Shown one piece after another: positions 1 through 9,900 of a stretch of DNA of 54,416 bases. The notes under the pieces are model-generated. The model saw nothing but the letters and a program-made list of their open reading frames with translations. It was not told the origin of the DNA and did no database searches. The DNA lies in contig CADCJI010000018.1 in the NCBI GenBank assembly GCA_902801625.1, forward strand, positions 1 to 54,416, in the 5' to 3' direction. Positions within the stretch are counted from its first letter, which is position 1, and each line of letters opens with the position of its first letter. This DNA is from an uncultured Bacteroidia bacterium. GTDB lineage: Bacteria > Bacteroidota > Bacteroidia > Bacteroidales > F082. A program made the translations under genes and the position numbers.

Positions 1-22
1 GAATTAAGTTGAGACTAAAAGG

Positions 23-51
23 AAAGAGTCCGGTACAATACCGAACTCTTT
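23..51. terminator. Hairpin downstream of the feo genes
   Basis: A 13-bp inverted repeat (AAAGAGTCCGGTA / TACCGAACTCTTT, one mismatch, 3-nt loop) lies about 80 bp beyond the end of the feo transcript. There is no long T-tract on either side, so it is either a weak bidirectional terminator or belongs to a gene left of the window. The 70 bp between it and the FeoB-associated gene show nothing else. Confidence 0.4.
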
Positions 52-128
52 ACCTAAACAATTAATGTTTAACCGTCCAACTTCTGGGGGTCACATCATT
101 TGCGAAACGGGCTTTTTTTTGTGCCTAA

Positions 129-302
129 TCAGCGACTTTTCAGCGGACAATCCGCTGAGCATGATGTACATTTACTGGAATTAGCCTTGCTTTTGCCATT
201 GTCATTACAAGAACAATTGCCCTTGCCAAGACGCATGGCGCGGATGGCGACAATGACCATCGCCAGGACAACCAAAAGCACTATGACGGTAGGCAAATTC
301 AT
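129..302 (-). CDS. FeoB-associated Cys-rich membrane protein
   Basis: A 57-residue protein with one N-terminal membrane span (about residues 3-22, VIVLLVVLAMVIVAIRAM) followed by a short tail with six cysteines (GNCSCN, KCTSCSADC). This is the pattern of the small FeoB-associated Cys-rich protein often encoded directly after feoB in Bacteroidota and Firmicutes; it is thought to support Fe(II) uptake, perhaps by binding iron or organising FeoB. The ATG at 302 overlaps the feoB TGA (ATGA), which implies translational coupling and decides the start; a longer frame from 389 lies inside feoB and is not needed. The last codons form a small hairpin (141-157). Family call fairly sure; exact role is not known. 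Confidence 0.85.
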   Translation of the reverse strand: MNLPTVIVLLVVLAMVIVAIRAMRLGKGNCSCNDNGKSKANSSKCTSCSADCPLKSR

Positions 303-2665
303 GCGATGACGGCGTTGGCAATGAGATAGGCAATCCAAGCGCAGACCCAAGCGACGACGCATTGGAACAGAATAATGAACAGCATCCATTTGGCGCCCAG
401 CTCACGACGGATGGCAGCCATGGCCGCCACGCAAGGCGTGTAAAGCAGGCAGAAGACCAACATGGAGATGCTGGTGACGGTGGTGAAAAGTACTTTGGCA
501 TTCAGGACCTCAAGGGTGGCCACGACGCTCTCCTTGGCCATGAAACCGCTGATCAATGCTGTGACGACCTGCCAGTTGCCCAAACCTATGGGACGGAAGA
601 TGGGTGCAATCCAACCAGCTACACTGGCCAACATGCTCCCTTCTCCATTCTCCACCATGTTGAAGTGGAAGTCGAAGGTCTGAAGGAACCAGATCACCAA
701 CGTGGCCAAGAAAATAACCGTAAAGGCGCGTTGCAGGAAGTCTTTGGTTTTGTCCCACAAAAGGTGCGCCACGTTCTTGAGACCAGGCAGTCGGTAGTTG
801 GGCAACTCCATGACGAAGGGCGCCACATCACCTTTGTGTCCGAACCATTTGGTGAACAAAGCTGTGATGATGCCTACGATAATGCCCAACAGATAAAGGC
901 AAATCAGCACCAGGCCGCCGTGTCCCGGGAAGAAGGCTGCCGTGAAGAAGCCATAAATCGGAATCTTGGCCGAGCAGCTCATGAAAGGCGTCAGCAAGAT
1001 GGTTCGCCAACGGTCGTGGGTGGAGTGGAGGGTGCGCGTCGACATCACGGCAGGTACGGTGCAACCAAAACCAATGAGCATAGGCACAATGCTGTGGCCG
1101 GTGAGACCAAGCTTTCTCAAAAAACTATCGCTGACGAAGGCCACACGTGCCATATAACCGCTGTCCTCCAACAGACTGAGGAAGAAGAACAGCAATATAA
1201 TAATAGGTACGAAACTCAAGACGCTGCCTACGCCACCAAAGATGCCATCCACAACTAGCGACTGCACGGCGGGACTGACATTCCAGTTGGCCAAAGCCGT
1301 TCCGCATTGCTCGGCCAGCCACGAGATGCCTTGGTCGAGCCAATCCTGCAAAGGTGCTCCAAGAAGGTCGATGGAGAGATAGATGATGCCTACCATGACT
1401 AGGATAAAGATGGGTATGGCAGTCCATTTGCCCGTCAGGATGCGGTCGATGCGGCGACTGCGTTGGTATTCCTTGCTTTCCTTGGGTTTTACTACGGTCT
1501 TGTCGCAGAGCTTCTTGATGAACGCGAAACGCATCTCGGCCATGGCCGCAGCGCGGTCGAGACCGCGTTCTTCTTCCATCTGCACGATGAGATGCTCCAA
1601 GGTCTCTTTCTCGTTTTGGGAGAGCTGCAAAGCCTCCATCACGATGGGGTCGCCTTCCACGAGCTTTGAAGCTGCAAACCTGACAGGGATGTCGGCGCGT
1701 TGGGCATGGTCCTCGATGAGGTGCATGATGCTGTGGAGGCAGCGGTGTACGGCGCCGCCATGGTCGTCCTTGTCGCAGAAGTCCTGACGCACAGGGGCTT
1801 CCTGGTATTTTGCAATATGTATGGCATGGTCGACAAGCTCGGAAACGCCTTCGTTCTTGGCGGCAGAGATGGGCACCACGGGCAGGCCGAGGATTTGCTC
1901 CATTTCGTTGACGAGGATGCTGCCCCCGTTGTTGCGTACCTCATCCATCATGTTGAGTGCCAAAACCATAGGTACGCCCAATTCCATGAGTTGCATGGTG
2001 AGGTAGAGGTTGCGCTCGATGTTGTTGGCATCCACAATGTTAATGATGCCTTTGGGCTTCTCCTTCATGATGAACTCACGTGATACGATCTCCTCAGAGG
2101 TGTATGGCGACAGGGAATAGATGCCCGGCAGGTCGGTGACCGAGGTGTCGGGATGCCCTTTGATGGTGCCGTCCTTGCGGTCGACGGTGACGCCTGGGAA
2201 GTTGCCCACATGCTGGTTGGCGCCCGTCAACTGGTTGAAAAGGGTGGTCTTGCCGCAGTTCTGTTGACCGGCGAGGGCGAAGGTCAGTTTAGTGCCTCTG
2301 GGTAGTGGTTTCTCGTGGGTCTTGTCGTGGTAGATTCCTTCCTCACCCAAGCCTGGGTGGGCGTTGTGGTCGGGGAGGGATGTGATATACAAGCGGTCAA
2401 TGCTGGTATCTTTGTCTTTTTCTTCGGTTTGGGTTCCGTCGCAAGGCTCCACTCCAATAAGGGCGGCATCGGCCTTACGGAGCGTCAAGGCATAGCCGTG
2501 TACCATGATTTCCATCGGGTCGCCCAAAGGTGCGTATTTCACCAGTTTGACAATGGCATCGGGGATGAGGCCCATGTCCAGGAAATGCTGTCGGCGTTGC
2601 CCTTCTCCGTTCACCTTCTGAATGCGTGCGGATTGTCCTATTTCTATTTTGTCGAGGGTTATCAT
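299..2665 (-). CDS. feoB: Ferrous iron transporter, FeoA-FeoB fusion
   Basis: A 788-aa fusion. Residues 1-73 are a FeoA/SH3-like domain (MITLDKIEIGQSARI...), then a linker to about 125, then the FeoB G domain: G1 GQQNCGKT (133-140), G2 in GVTVD, G3 DLPG (178-181), G4 NMMD (238-241). The C-terminal half holds the Gate and FeoB core membrane segments (for example VPMLIGFGCTVPAVMSTRTL, with the conserved Cys). It imports Fe2+ across the inner membrane, with GTP hydrolysis gating the pore. Fusion with FeoA is common in Bacteroidota, so the length is normal for this group. It is followed, with a 4-nt overlap, by the Cys-rich partner. A TATTTTTG -7 box lies 22 nt upstream of the ATG. No Fur-type box was identified by eye. 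Confidence 0.95.
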   Translation of the reverse strand: MITLDKIEIGQSARIQKVNGEGQRRQHFLDMGLIPDAIVKLVKYAPLGDPMEIMVHGYALTLRKADAALIGVEPCDGTQTEEKDKDTSIDRLYITSLPDHNAHPGLGEEGIYHDKTHEKPLPRGTKLTFALAGQQNCGKTTLFNQLTGANQHVGNFPGVTVDRKDGTIKGHPDTSVTDLPGIYSLSPYTSEEIVSREFIMKEKPKGIINIVDANNIERNLYLTMQLMELGVPMVLALNMMDEVRNNGGSILVNEMEQILGLPVVPISAAKNEGVSELVDHAIHIAKYQEAPVRQDFCDKDDHGGAVHRCLHSIMHLIEDHAQRADIPVRFAASKLVEGDPIVMEALQLSQNEKETLEHLIVQMEEERGLDRAAAMAEMRFAFIKKLCDKTVVKPKESKEYQRSRRIDRILTGKWTAIPIFILVMVGIIYLSIDLLGAPLQDWLDQGISWLAEQCGTALANWNVSPAVQSLVVDGIFGGVGSVLSFVPIIILLFFFLSLLEDSGYMARVAFVSDSFLRKLGLTGHSIVPMLIGFGCTVPAVMSTRTLHSTHDRWRTILLTPFMSCSAKIPIYGFFTAAFFPGHGGLVLICLYLLGIIVGIITALFTKWFGHKGDVAPFVMELPNYRLPGLKNVAHLLWDKTKDFLQRAFTVIFLATLVIWFLQTFDFHFNMVENGEGSMLASVAGWIAPIFRPIGLGNWQVVTALISGFMAKESVVATLEVLNAKVLFTTVTSISMLVFCLLYTPCVAAMAAIRRELGAKWMLFIILFQCVVAWVCAWIAYLIANAVIA

Positions 2666-2687
2666 CTAAGGATTCTGTTTGAAGTTG

Positions 2688-2695
2688 CAAAAATA
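2688..2695 (-). promoter_or_regulatory. -7 box for feoB
   Basis: TATTTTTG on the minus strand matches the Bacteroidetes TAnnTTTG -7 element and ends 22 nt before the feoB ATG. I found no good -33 TTTG at the usual spacing. Confidence 0.5.
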
Positions 2696-2798
2696 CGAAG
2701 ACCAAGCATACGCTCCTATCCTTATTTATGATACTTTTTTCCAAATATCATCCTCATTTGTGATGAGCGTAACCTTGTTTGTTGCGTTTTGCACCAAA

Positions 2799-4328
2799 CT
2801 ATGAGCCTTTTTGCAACCTTATTGCATCGCCGTGGGTATAATAACGTAGGGTTACTTCTGGTTTTTTTCTCTCTTCCGTTTTGACTTCGCAAGTGAATGA
2901 TACCTCGGAAATGCCTTCATCCAAGACCGACACGCCTTCGGCGGTCACATCTCCAACTTTGTTGTAGTTCAAGTCGGTAATGCAGGCGTTGCCTTCGAAA
3001 TCATAAATGAGATATTGGCCGGCTTTTATGGTACATGTGAAATGCAGAACTCCATTTGGTGTCCTGATGGCCAGATTGCTTATGCTGCCTTTGCCTTCCA
3101 CGGCTATGCTGAGTGCGAATGGGCTTGTGTAAGGGGAGTTCCATTCCCAATGGTCGTCAGTGAGATTGCAATAATAACGACGAGAGTTGTGTTGGGGATA
3201 GAGGAGAAGAGCATCTCCATCTTTCTTGATGTGCCAGTCGCTGTAAGGGTCTTTAAGTGCTTCCTTCATCTTGTCACTGAAAGCATGAGATAAGCGAAGG
3301 GTCTCCCAAGTTCGAATGGTGTTGAGCATGATATTGGAAAGACCATGTTTCCGCATGGTTTCCACGCTGAAGTCGAGGCCGAAGCCGGCATCGAAAGCGG
3401 CAGCTTTGGAGAGGAACCATTCCAACTCCTCCATTGAGGTCGCTTGCCGTTTTTTGTCAGCGAGATGGATTTGGAAATTTCCTATCATCCACGGCATCTG
3501 GTTGTTGCGATAGAATTCCTGTCTCTCGGTCAGCGTTTCCACGATTTTGGTGCGCATCGATGCGGTCCAGAGTTGGTTTTCGTTGATGCGGCTCAAAAAA
3601 CGCTTTGAATTTGGTGTGAGCAGGTCGGCTTGCAAGAGTTTGTCGGGATTGTATTTGTGCATCGTGTCAAGGAAATGGCCAATGGCCGATTCGCCTTGAT
3701 CATTGTAGGCGTAACTTTTCAAATCATTGAAAATCAAAAGGTCATAAGTTGTATTGGCCAGTTTCTTGGCTTGGGTTTGAGCCATTTGGTCTTGTAGTTC
3801 AAGATCAGGGAGCAAGGCGCGTTCTGGGGTGTCCCAAAGCTTGTAAACCGTTGCGTCTTTCGTGTGGGCTGACCTCCTTGTACCAAAGGCACCACGCACG
3901 CAGCCGTAGAACAGATGGATGTTGCCGACCTCCTCGGTGCTGCGGTATGTGACAAGCTCATCATCGATTTGTAGGACATTGATGGTGGCTGGCACGGAAA
4001 AGAGTTCGGAATGATATACAGCAAACTCGGTTTGGGTCTTATTGATAGGGAGTTGCAGCTGTAATGTCCCTTGTTTCAATAGATGTTTCGAAGGCTTGGG
4101 TGTGACGAGTTTGCTGTCGGTCGGGATGCGATTGACCAACACTTGAAGGCCTAAGTCCAAGCCAGCTTGTCGGCATTTCCCTTTTAGGTAGGCAGTATCT
4201 TTCGGGTTGTCGTCAGCGATCAGATAGGACTTTGTGCTTCTTGTGATGTCGGGAAGGCCTAATGAATCTTGCGCGAATGAAATCATCGCGGACAGCAAGA
4301 AAAAAACGATAGTCAAAACCCTCTTCAT
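2799..4328 (-). CDS. Secreted protein of unknown function, possibly hydrolase-like
   Basis: A 509-aa protein with a clear Sec signal peptide (MKRVLTIVFFLLSAMISFAQ, cleavage after about residue 19). The middle part, about 190-360, has an alternating helix/strand look with Trp- and Asp-rich turns (DLLIFNDLKSYAYNDQGE, MPWMIGNFQIHLADK, FDAGFGLDFSVETM) that recalls TIM-barrel glycoside hydrolases of Bacteroidota, and the last 120 residues look like a beta-sandwich. I cannot name catalytic residues or a family, so this is inference. The ATG shares one base with the stop of dgt (TGATG), so the two genes are translationally coupled although their products work in different compartments. No T9SS domain or lipobox. 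Confidence 0.7.
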   Translation of the reverse strand: MKRVLTIVFFLLSAMISFAQDSLGLPDITRSTKSYLIADDNPKDTAYLKGKCRQAGLDLGLQVLVNRIPTDSKLVTPKPSKHLLKQGTLQLQLPINKTQTEFAVYHSELFSVPATINVLQIDDELVTYRSTEEVGNIHLFYGCVRGAFGTRRSAHTKDATVYKLWDTPERALLPDLELQDQMAQTQAKKLANTTYDLLIFNDLKSYAYNDQGESAIGHFLDTMHKYNPDKLLQADLLTPNSKRFLSRINENQLWTASMRTKIVETLTERQEFYRNNQMPWMIGNFQIHLADKKRQATSMEELEWFLSKAAAFDAGFGLDFSVETMRKHGLSNIMLNTIRTWETLRLSHAFSDKMKEALKDPYSDWHIKKDGDALLLYPQHNSRRYYCNLTDDHWEWNSPYTSPFALSIAVEGKGSISNLAIRTPNGVLHFTCTIKAGQYLIYDFEGNACITDLNYNKVGDVTAEGVSVLDEGISEVSFTCEVKTEERKKPEVTLRYYTHGDAIRLQKGS

Positions 4329-5647
4329 CAGTCAATTCCTCTCAAGTCTTTGTAGAGTTGTACGGCGTAAAGGTCGGTCATGTTGGAGATGAAGTCGATG
4401 ACGGATTGCAACTTGGTGTAAGTGTCGTCGGTTTCCACCTTGAACTGCTCGGGAATGAGCGAAAGGAGCTTTTTGTTGTATGGAGTATTAGGATTCAACA
4501 CGGCGTCAGTGAAGTCCTCCAAAAGTGTGCCAATCACGTTGAAGCCTGTCAACTCGATTTTCACCACAGAGGGATGGCGGTAGATATGCTTCACCGATTC
4601 GTCGCGGCAAACTTCCAAAGCGTTTTTCTCAAACTCGGGCAGGTGGGCAATCAGGCTCTTTTCGAAGCGACCTTCCATGATGGCATCGTAGTGTTTCACA
4701 AAGATGTCGCTGGCACAGTTGACGAGCTTATTAATTAAGGTGGCCCGCAAAAACGCCATCCGCTCGTTGACATCGGTCACGTCGCGATAAACCTCATCCT
4801 TGTGCTTGAACACTTCTTTGTCCTTTGAGACTTCAGGGTTGAAGAACGACAGAAAACACCGCTCGATGGCCTCGGTGCTGACGATGCCGCGTTTGTGGGC
4901 GTCTTCCATGTCGAGGACGAGGTAACAGATGTCATCGGCGGCCTCCATCATATAGGACAGGGGATGACGGGCGTACACCAAATGCTCGTCGTCCAAACGC
5001 GGGATGCCGCATTCTTCGACGACCTCTTTGAAAGCCTCGATTTCAGAATAGAAGACGTTGTATTTCTTGCGGTTGCCTTTGTCGAAGGAAGGGTAGGGGT
5101 ATTTTAATAAAGTGGCCAATGTGGCCGAAGTCAGAGAGAAGCCTCCTGCGCGCCGACCCGTGAACTGGTGGGTCAGTTGGCGGAAGGCGTTGGCATTGCC
5201 CTCAAAGGCGATGAGGTCGCTCCATTGCTCGGGCAGCACTTGACTTTGCAACGTTTTGCCTTTGCCGTCTTTGAAGAAACTGCTGATGGTGTCCTCGCCC
5301 GAATGGCCGAAGGGCGGGTTGCCCAAGTCGTGGGCCAGACAAGCTGAGGCCACGATGGTCTCAATATCGGACTGACGCTCTTTCAACTCAGGGTGCTTCT
5401 TGGCGAGTTTCTCTATCGTCCGGCAAGCTATGGAACGTCCTACGCTGGCCACTTCCAAACTGTGAGTCAAGCGGTTGTGAACCATTTGCGCACCTGGCAA
5501 CGGGAACACTTGGGTCTTGTTTTCCAAGCGGCGGAAGGGGCTGCTGAAGATGATGCGATCGTAGTCGCGCTGGAAAGAGCTGCGGATGTCGGGACTCTTG
5601 TGCGGCTGCGCATAACGTTTGTTGGAGAGGAGGTCGTTCCAATTCAT
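4328..5647 (-). CDS. dgt: Deoxyguanosinetriphosphate triphosphohydrolase-like protein
   Basis: An HD-superfamily dNTPase of 439 aa that splits dNTPs (classically dGTP) to deoxynucleoside and tripolyphosphate. Visible motifs: the first His in VHNRLTHSLEVASVGR, the paired HD in ACLAHDLGNPPFGHSGE, and the distal Asp in MMEAADDICYLVLDMED. The fold covers the whole length expected for Dgt type 1/2 proteins. The ATG at 5647 (MNWNDLL) is chosen over an in-frame TTG at 5653. A -7 box (TATTTTTG) ends 22 nt upstream. It is the first gene of a two-gene unit with the secreted protein that follows. Confidence 0.9.
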   Translation of the reverse strand: MNWNDLLSNKRYAQPHKSPDIRSSFQRDYDRIIFSSPFRRLENKTQVFPLPGAQMVHNRLTHSLEVASVGRSIACRTIEKLAKKHPELKERQSDIETIVASACLAHDLGNPPFGHSGEDTISSFFKDGKGKTLQSQVLPEQWSDLIAFEGNANAFRQLTHQFTGRRAGGFSLTSATLATLLKYPYPSFDKGNRKKYNVFYSEIEAFKEVVEECGIPRLDDEHLVYARHPLSYMMEAADDICYLVLDMEDAHKRGIVSTEAIERCFLSFFNPEVSKDKEVFKHKDEVYRDVTDVNERMAFLRATLINKLVNCASDIFVKHYDAIMEGRFEKSLIAHLPEFEKNALEVCRDESVKHIYRHPSVVKIELTGFNVIGTLLEDFTDAVLNPNTPYNKKLLSLIPEQFKVETDDTYTKLQSVIDFISNMTDLYAVQLYKDLRGID

Positions 5648-5669
5648 CGGCAAAATCGTTTAGATAGTG

Positions 5670-5677
5670 CAAAAATA
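5670..5677 (-). promoter_or_regulatory. -7 box for dgt
   Basis: TATTTTTG on the minus strand fits TAnnTTTG, 22 nt before the chosen ATG. No clear -33 element. Confidence 0.55.
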
Positions 5678-5702
5678 CAATTTTTTTCGATGTTATACCC
5701 AT

Positions 5703-5827
5703 AGATTCCCAAGGGAATGGAGTTGAGTTTTGTTTATAAATGCGGCGGCAGTGAGGTTGTACCTTTGGAAACACTTCAAGCCGCCGCTGGTTCATTCTAC
5801 GACAACACTCCATTCCCGTAGGGAATC
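5703..5827. repeat. Compound palindrome between dgt and the DMT permease gene
   Basis: The left arm (5703-5727) and right arm (5802-5827) are inverted copies of each other, and each arm is itself a small palindrome (ATTCCC..GGGAAT). Inside them an inner stem GCGGCGGC (5742-5749) pairs with GCCGCCGC (5780-5787). The left arm starts with TAGATTCCC, the same core found in the terminator-tip elements at 21.2, 38.0 and 47.5 kb. It fills the space between two divergent promoters. Confidence 0.75.
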
Positions 5828-5852
5828 TCGTTTCCAATTCAAAAAAAATCCC

Positions 5853-5860
5853 TACTTTTG
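5853..5860 (+). promoter_or_regulatory. -7 box for the DMT permease gene
   Basis: TACTTTTG matches TAnnTTTG, 26 nt before the ATG at 5887. A TTTC at 5831 is a possible weak -33. Confidence 0.5.
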
Positions 5861-5886
5861 CCGCCAATTCCAAAGTAACAAGCACC

Positions 5887-6792
5887 ATGTGGGTAGTCTT
5901 ATCTTTGATTTCAGCCGTCCTGCTCGGCTTTTACGACATCTTCAAGAAACAAACCGTCGTCAACAACGCCATCATACCCGTTTTGTTCTATAGCACGATG
6001 ATCAGTGGGCTCATGTTCTTGCCTTTCGTCTTGCTGTCGCATTTCAAGCCTTACATTTTCGATGGCGATTTCATGCAGAAACTTTACATCGAACCTCTAA
6101 CGGCACGACAGCATTTGCTCATCATGGGTAAGACAGCCCTTATTCTCTGTTCGTGGATGTTCAGTTATTCAGCGATGAAGCACTTACCCATTACTGTAGT
6201 GGGTCCTGTCAACCAGCTGCGCCCCGCCATCACTGTTATTTTGATGTTTTGCGTTTTTCATGAAAGCCTGACATGGTTGCAGGGCACGGGTGTGGTTTTG
6301 GCCATCATTTCGTTCTACTTTATGAACCGATCGGGCAAACTTGAAGGCATTCAATTCAAGTCGAACAAATGGGTCTATATGCTGCTGGGCTCGGCTGTTC
6401 TCGTGGCTCTGAGTGGGGTCTATGACAAGTTCCTGCTCAGCAAGGAGAGTATCTCACCCTCTACCATACAGGCGTGGTACACCATTTATGACTTTCTCAT
6501 GATGGCCGTGCTGTTCCTCATCATCTGGCTGCCGAAACGCAAAGATCAACCCTTTGAATGGCGTTGGGGCATTGTGGCCATGGCGGTCTTCGTCACCGTG
6601 GCAGATGTCATCTATCTCACAGGCCTCAAACAAGATGCAGCCGTGGTGGTGCTTATCCCGCTCATCCTCTACGGTGTGCGTCTCGTCGTGTCGTTTGTCT
6701 ATGGCGTTTTCGGCTTCAAGGAGCAAAACATCCGCAGCAAGATTATCCCTTTGCTGATGGTGTTGGCGGCACTAGTGTGTTTGTGCATTTGA
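5887..6792 (+). CDS. EamA/DMT-family permease
   Basis: A 301-aa hydrophobic protein with about ten membrane spans in two repeated halves, the layout of drug/metabolite transporter (EamA) proteins. The first half holds the typical MKHLPITVVGPVNQLRPAITVIL segment (small residues, Pro and Gln in the third to fourth span). It probably exports or exchanges a small metabolite across the inner membrane; the substrate cannot be read from sequence. It stands alone, divergent from dgt across a palindromic spacer. No truncation. Confidence 0.85.
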   Translation: MWVVLSLISAVLLGFYDIFKKQTVVNNAIIPVLFYSTMISGLMFLPFVLLSHFKPYIFDGDFMQKLYIEPLTARQHLLIMGKTALILCSWMFSYSAMKHLPITVVGPVNQLRPAITVILMFCVFHESLTWLQGTGVVLAIISFYFMNRSGKLEGIQFKSNKWVYMLLGSAVLVALSGVYDKFLLSKESISPSTIQAWYTIYDFLMMAVLFLIIWLPKRKDQPFEWRWGIVAMAVFVTVADVIYLTGLKQDAAVVVLIPLILYGVRLVVSFVYGVFGFKEQNIRSKIIPLLMVLAALVCLCI

Positions 6793-6827
6793 CATCTATT
6801 TAAGCAATTATTATTAGTTGATTATCT

Positions 6828-6871
6828 TTATTTTGCATTATTTTGATATTGGTATAAAACTTGCAAAATAA
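6828..6871. terminator. AT-rich inverted repeat after the permease gene
   Basis: TTATTTTGCA (6828-6837) pairs with TGCAAAATAA (6862-6871) over a 24-nt loop. It lies between the permease stop and the promoter of the giant gene and may end the permease transcript, but it is AT-rich and has no T-tract. Confidence 0.3.
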
Positions 6872-6898
6872 TAGGTGAAATTATATGGCTTTTTTTAC

Positions 6899-6906
6899 TA
6901 ATTTTG
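6899..6906 (+). promoter_or_regulatory. -7 box for the giant surface protein gene
   Basis: TAATTTTG matches TAnnTTTG and lies 56 nt before the ATG at 6963, leaving an AT-rich leader. Confidence 0.5.
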
Positions 6907-6962
6907 CACCGTTTTTTTTGTTGGTTTTCTAGCAGTGCATTTTTATTAGTAACTATTTAAAA

Positions 6963-9900
6963 ATGAGAAAATTGAACGCAATGAATAAAGGGTTGAATTT
7001 TAGATTGAGCATGCTTGTCTCGCTCTTATTTTCCTTTTTTGGTGCAAATGCCCAAAGCACCGATTTCACTGGCTATTGGTTTATTGCCAATGCCGATGGC
7101 TATTCTGTTGGCAATGTTAACAACTATTATTTGGTTCCCGCTAAAGATCCTCAAGTGGCTCATTATGCAGATGCCTACTTCAATGATCAATACTGTAGTA
7201 ACAACGGTAGTGGCGATTACACTGGTGACCATTATGGTGACCCCGAGAAGCCTTTCCTGACCACCCATCGTAACGATACAGATGCTGAGCCTGAAAATCT
7301 GATTTGGCATGTTGTATCAACAGGAGATGGTTATTATTACATCATTCATGCATTGTCTGGAAAATATGTGCTGTATGAGCCTCCCTATCAATCGGCGGTG
7401 AATCGAAAGTCAATGCACCTGCAAGAGACGGACTCGCCTAGCGACAACAATAAGTTTGAAATTACGGGGAGCTTGACAGGTAATATCAATATCCGGCCCT
7501 TCAGTCTTACTACAGGCAATCGTTATTGGAATCCTGCCACTAATAATTACAATCAATATTATGCTAATGGCGGTAATTATGTGCATGTTGGTATGATTGG
7601 CGTCTATAACAGTGCGACTGATACCAAATCCTGCTGGCGTTTCGAGGAAGATGTCTTGGAAATGCCTACGTTTACGGTAAATGAGGCCGACAAAGAAGTC
7701 ACTATCAATAACGACCAATTAGATGTCACCATATATTACACTTTGGATGGCTCCACGCCCGACAACACCAGTAGCAGTTTTGCTGCTCCTGGCGGAACCG
7801 TCAACATAGGACCGTATAGAAAAGTAGTCAAAGCTGTAGCCTATAGGGATGGTGTCTATACCAACGTGGCCACGATTGAGGTTGACTTCCGCGTGGCTAT
7901 AGAAATCAGTAGCTTAGATGAGATTGTCGACACCGATGGCTTTTATCAACTCATCGCTGACATTGACGATGCTTCGAGCCATACCACAATCAATAGTTTT
8001 ACTGGAAGATTTGATGGACAGTTCCACACCATTTCTGGCTTGACACAGCCTTTATTTGGTACAGTAAATAATGCTACGGTTTATAATATAGTGTTGAAAG
8101 ACGTAAACATTGAAAATCACGAAGGTAACACCGGAGCCATTGCTTGCGAAATCAACGAAGGCACATGCATTTACAACTGCGGCATTCTCAGTGGTTCGGT
8201 GGGAGGCACTGGCGACACAGGCGGTATTGTGGGATTGCTCACTGCCACCTCGGTCCAGACTATCCCAGATGGTTTCATGCCCACTCGCGTCATTAATTGC
8301 TACAGCTATGCCGATATTACCTCTGCAGGTGAGTATGCGGCAGGCATCGTTGGAAACAATTCGAGAGGCTCGACTTCACAAATCACCAACGGAAAGTACA
8401 ATAATTTGAGAACAGTGGTGGTGAACTGCATGTTCTATGGTGATGTACTTGCTGGAACAAACAAAGCTCCCGTTTATGGCAACAAACGCTTGCAAAATAG
8501 CACCAACGGCATCAACAATTACAACTATTTCATGGTTTCCGCCACTCTTGATGACGAATTCACCAATATCAATCAGTACAATTGCTCATGGCCTGTCGAA
8601 GAGCGGTTCTTGACCCGTTTCGAGTATTTCCGTAATATCCTCAACAGTAACCGTCGTTTGTGCACATGGTGGATTACCCAAAAACAGTATGACGACCAGA
8701 CCGACAACGACATTAATCTCATGGCCAAGTGGGTGCTCGACCCGAGCATTGCGCCTTATCCCATTCTGAAACCTTGGGGTAAGTATCCTTCAAACATTAA
8801 TGTGGATCAAAACCAGGTGTGGGATGAGGCAAGCCAGACATGGAAGAGTCGTGACAACGCCTTGCCATTCCAAGGTAAGAAGTTGGGCACACTGTCGGTT
8901 ACGGTTAAGGCTGGTTCCCACAATAGTAGTGCACAGGATGTGGTTTTGACGCTTCCTATTCTTGACATGGACACTTTGCATCATGATTTCAGCTATGCTA
9001 AAGTGCAGTTACCATATTACAATGAGCAATTTGGTAATGCTAATGCCACTACCCATGCCGAAAAATATGGTAACAACTATACAGATAAGGTGGTTACAGG
9101 ATGGAAGATTAACTCAGTGACAGATGGCACACAAGGCACTTTTGTGGAGAATTGGGAGAGTGGTTACAATTTTGCAGACCGCTATTGCACTGACAAGGAT
9201 CTTTACGCTGTTAGTGGTCGCGTTTTCGCGCAAGGTGGCTATTACTATGTTCCGGAAGGTGTTACGGCTATCACCATTGAAGCCTATTGGGGCAATGCCG
9301 TGTATTTGCACAATAAAGAGCATTCCATCGACCGTGTCAATTTGGGCGATAACGACTTTACACCAGCAGGCAAGTTTCCTGCGACATTTAACGGACAACC
9401 AGTGTATGCGGATATCAAGACCGCTATCAATAGTGGTATGGCTTTAGAGGGTTCGGGTGCTTCGGTGGTGACGGTTTACGACCAAGCCTTGGTGTTGGTT
9501 GGTAATGTTCAGCATAGGAATAGCGGAACGGTTGACATTCTTGGTTGGACAAATGGAAATGGAAACGAAGAATTCGCAACCCATAACAGGCCTTTCACCA
9601 TCACTAGTGTCGACCTTGACTTTGACAACGAGCCTGACTATTGTTTTGAATGGCAGTTTTGCGTTAATACCATCCGTTTGAATCTTCATCCCATACGATT
9701 TGATTTCTTGCCGGTTCCCACCTTGGGTATGGCCATTCGAAAGGACGGTGCCTTGCAGACCATTGGCACGTTTGTACCACGCGGCCATTTTGAGATTACG
9801 GAAACTGCATTTATGCATACCGGTCAGTTTGAGTATGACACACGTGACAACTATCGTAAGGAAGAGTCACCCGTGATTCTGAATGGTGGTGAGTTTGAAC

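Noticed and set aside
362-1258. 298-codon open frame on the plus strand opposite feoB
   Set aside because: It is antisense to a highly conserved FeoB, has no recognisable domain, and arises from codon bias; same for 1700-2083 and 2315-2731.
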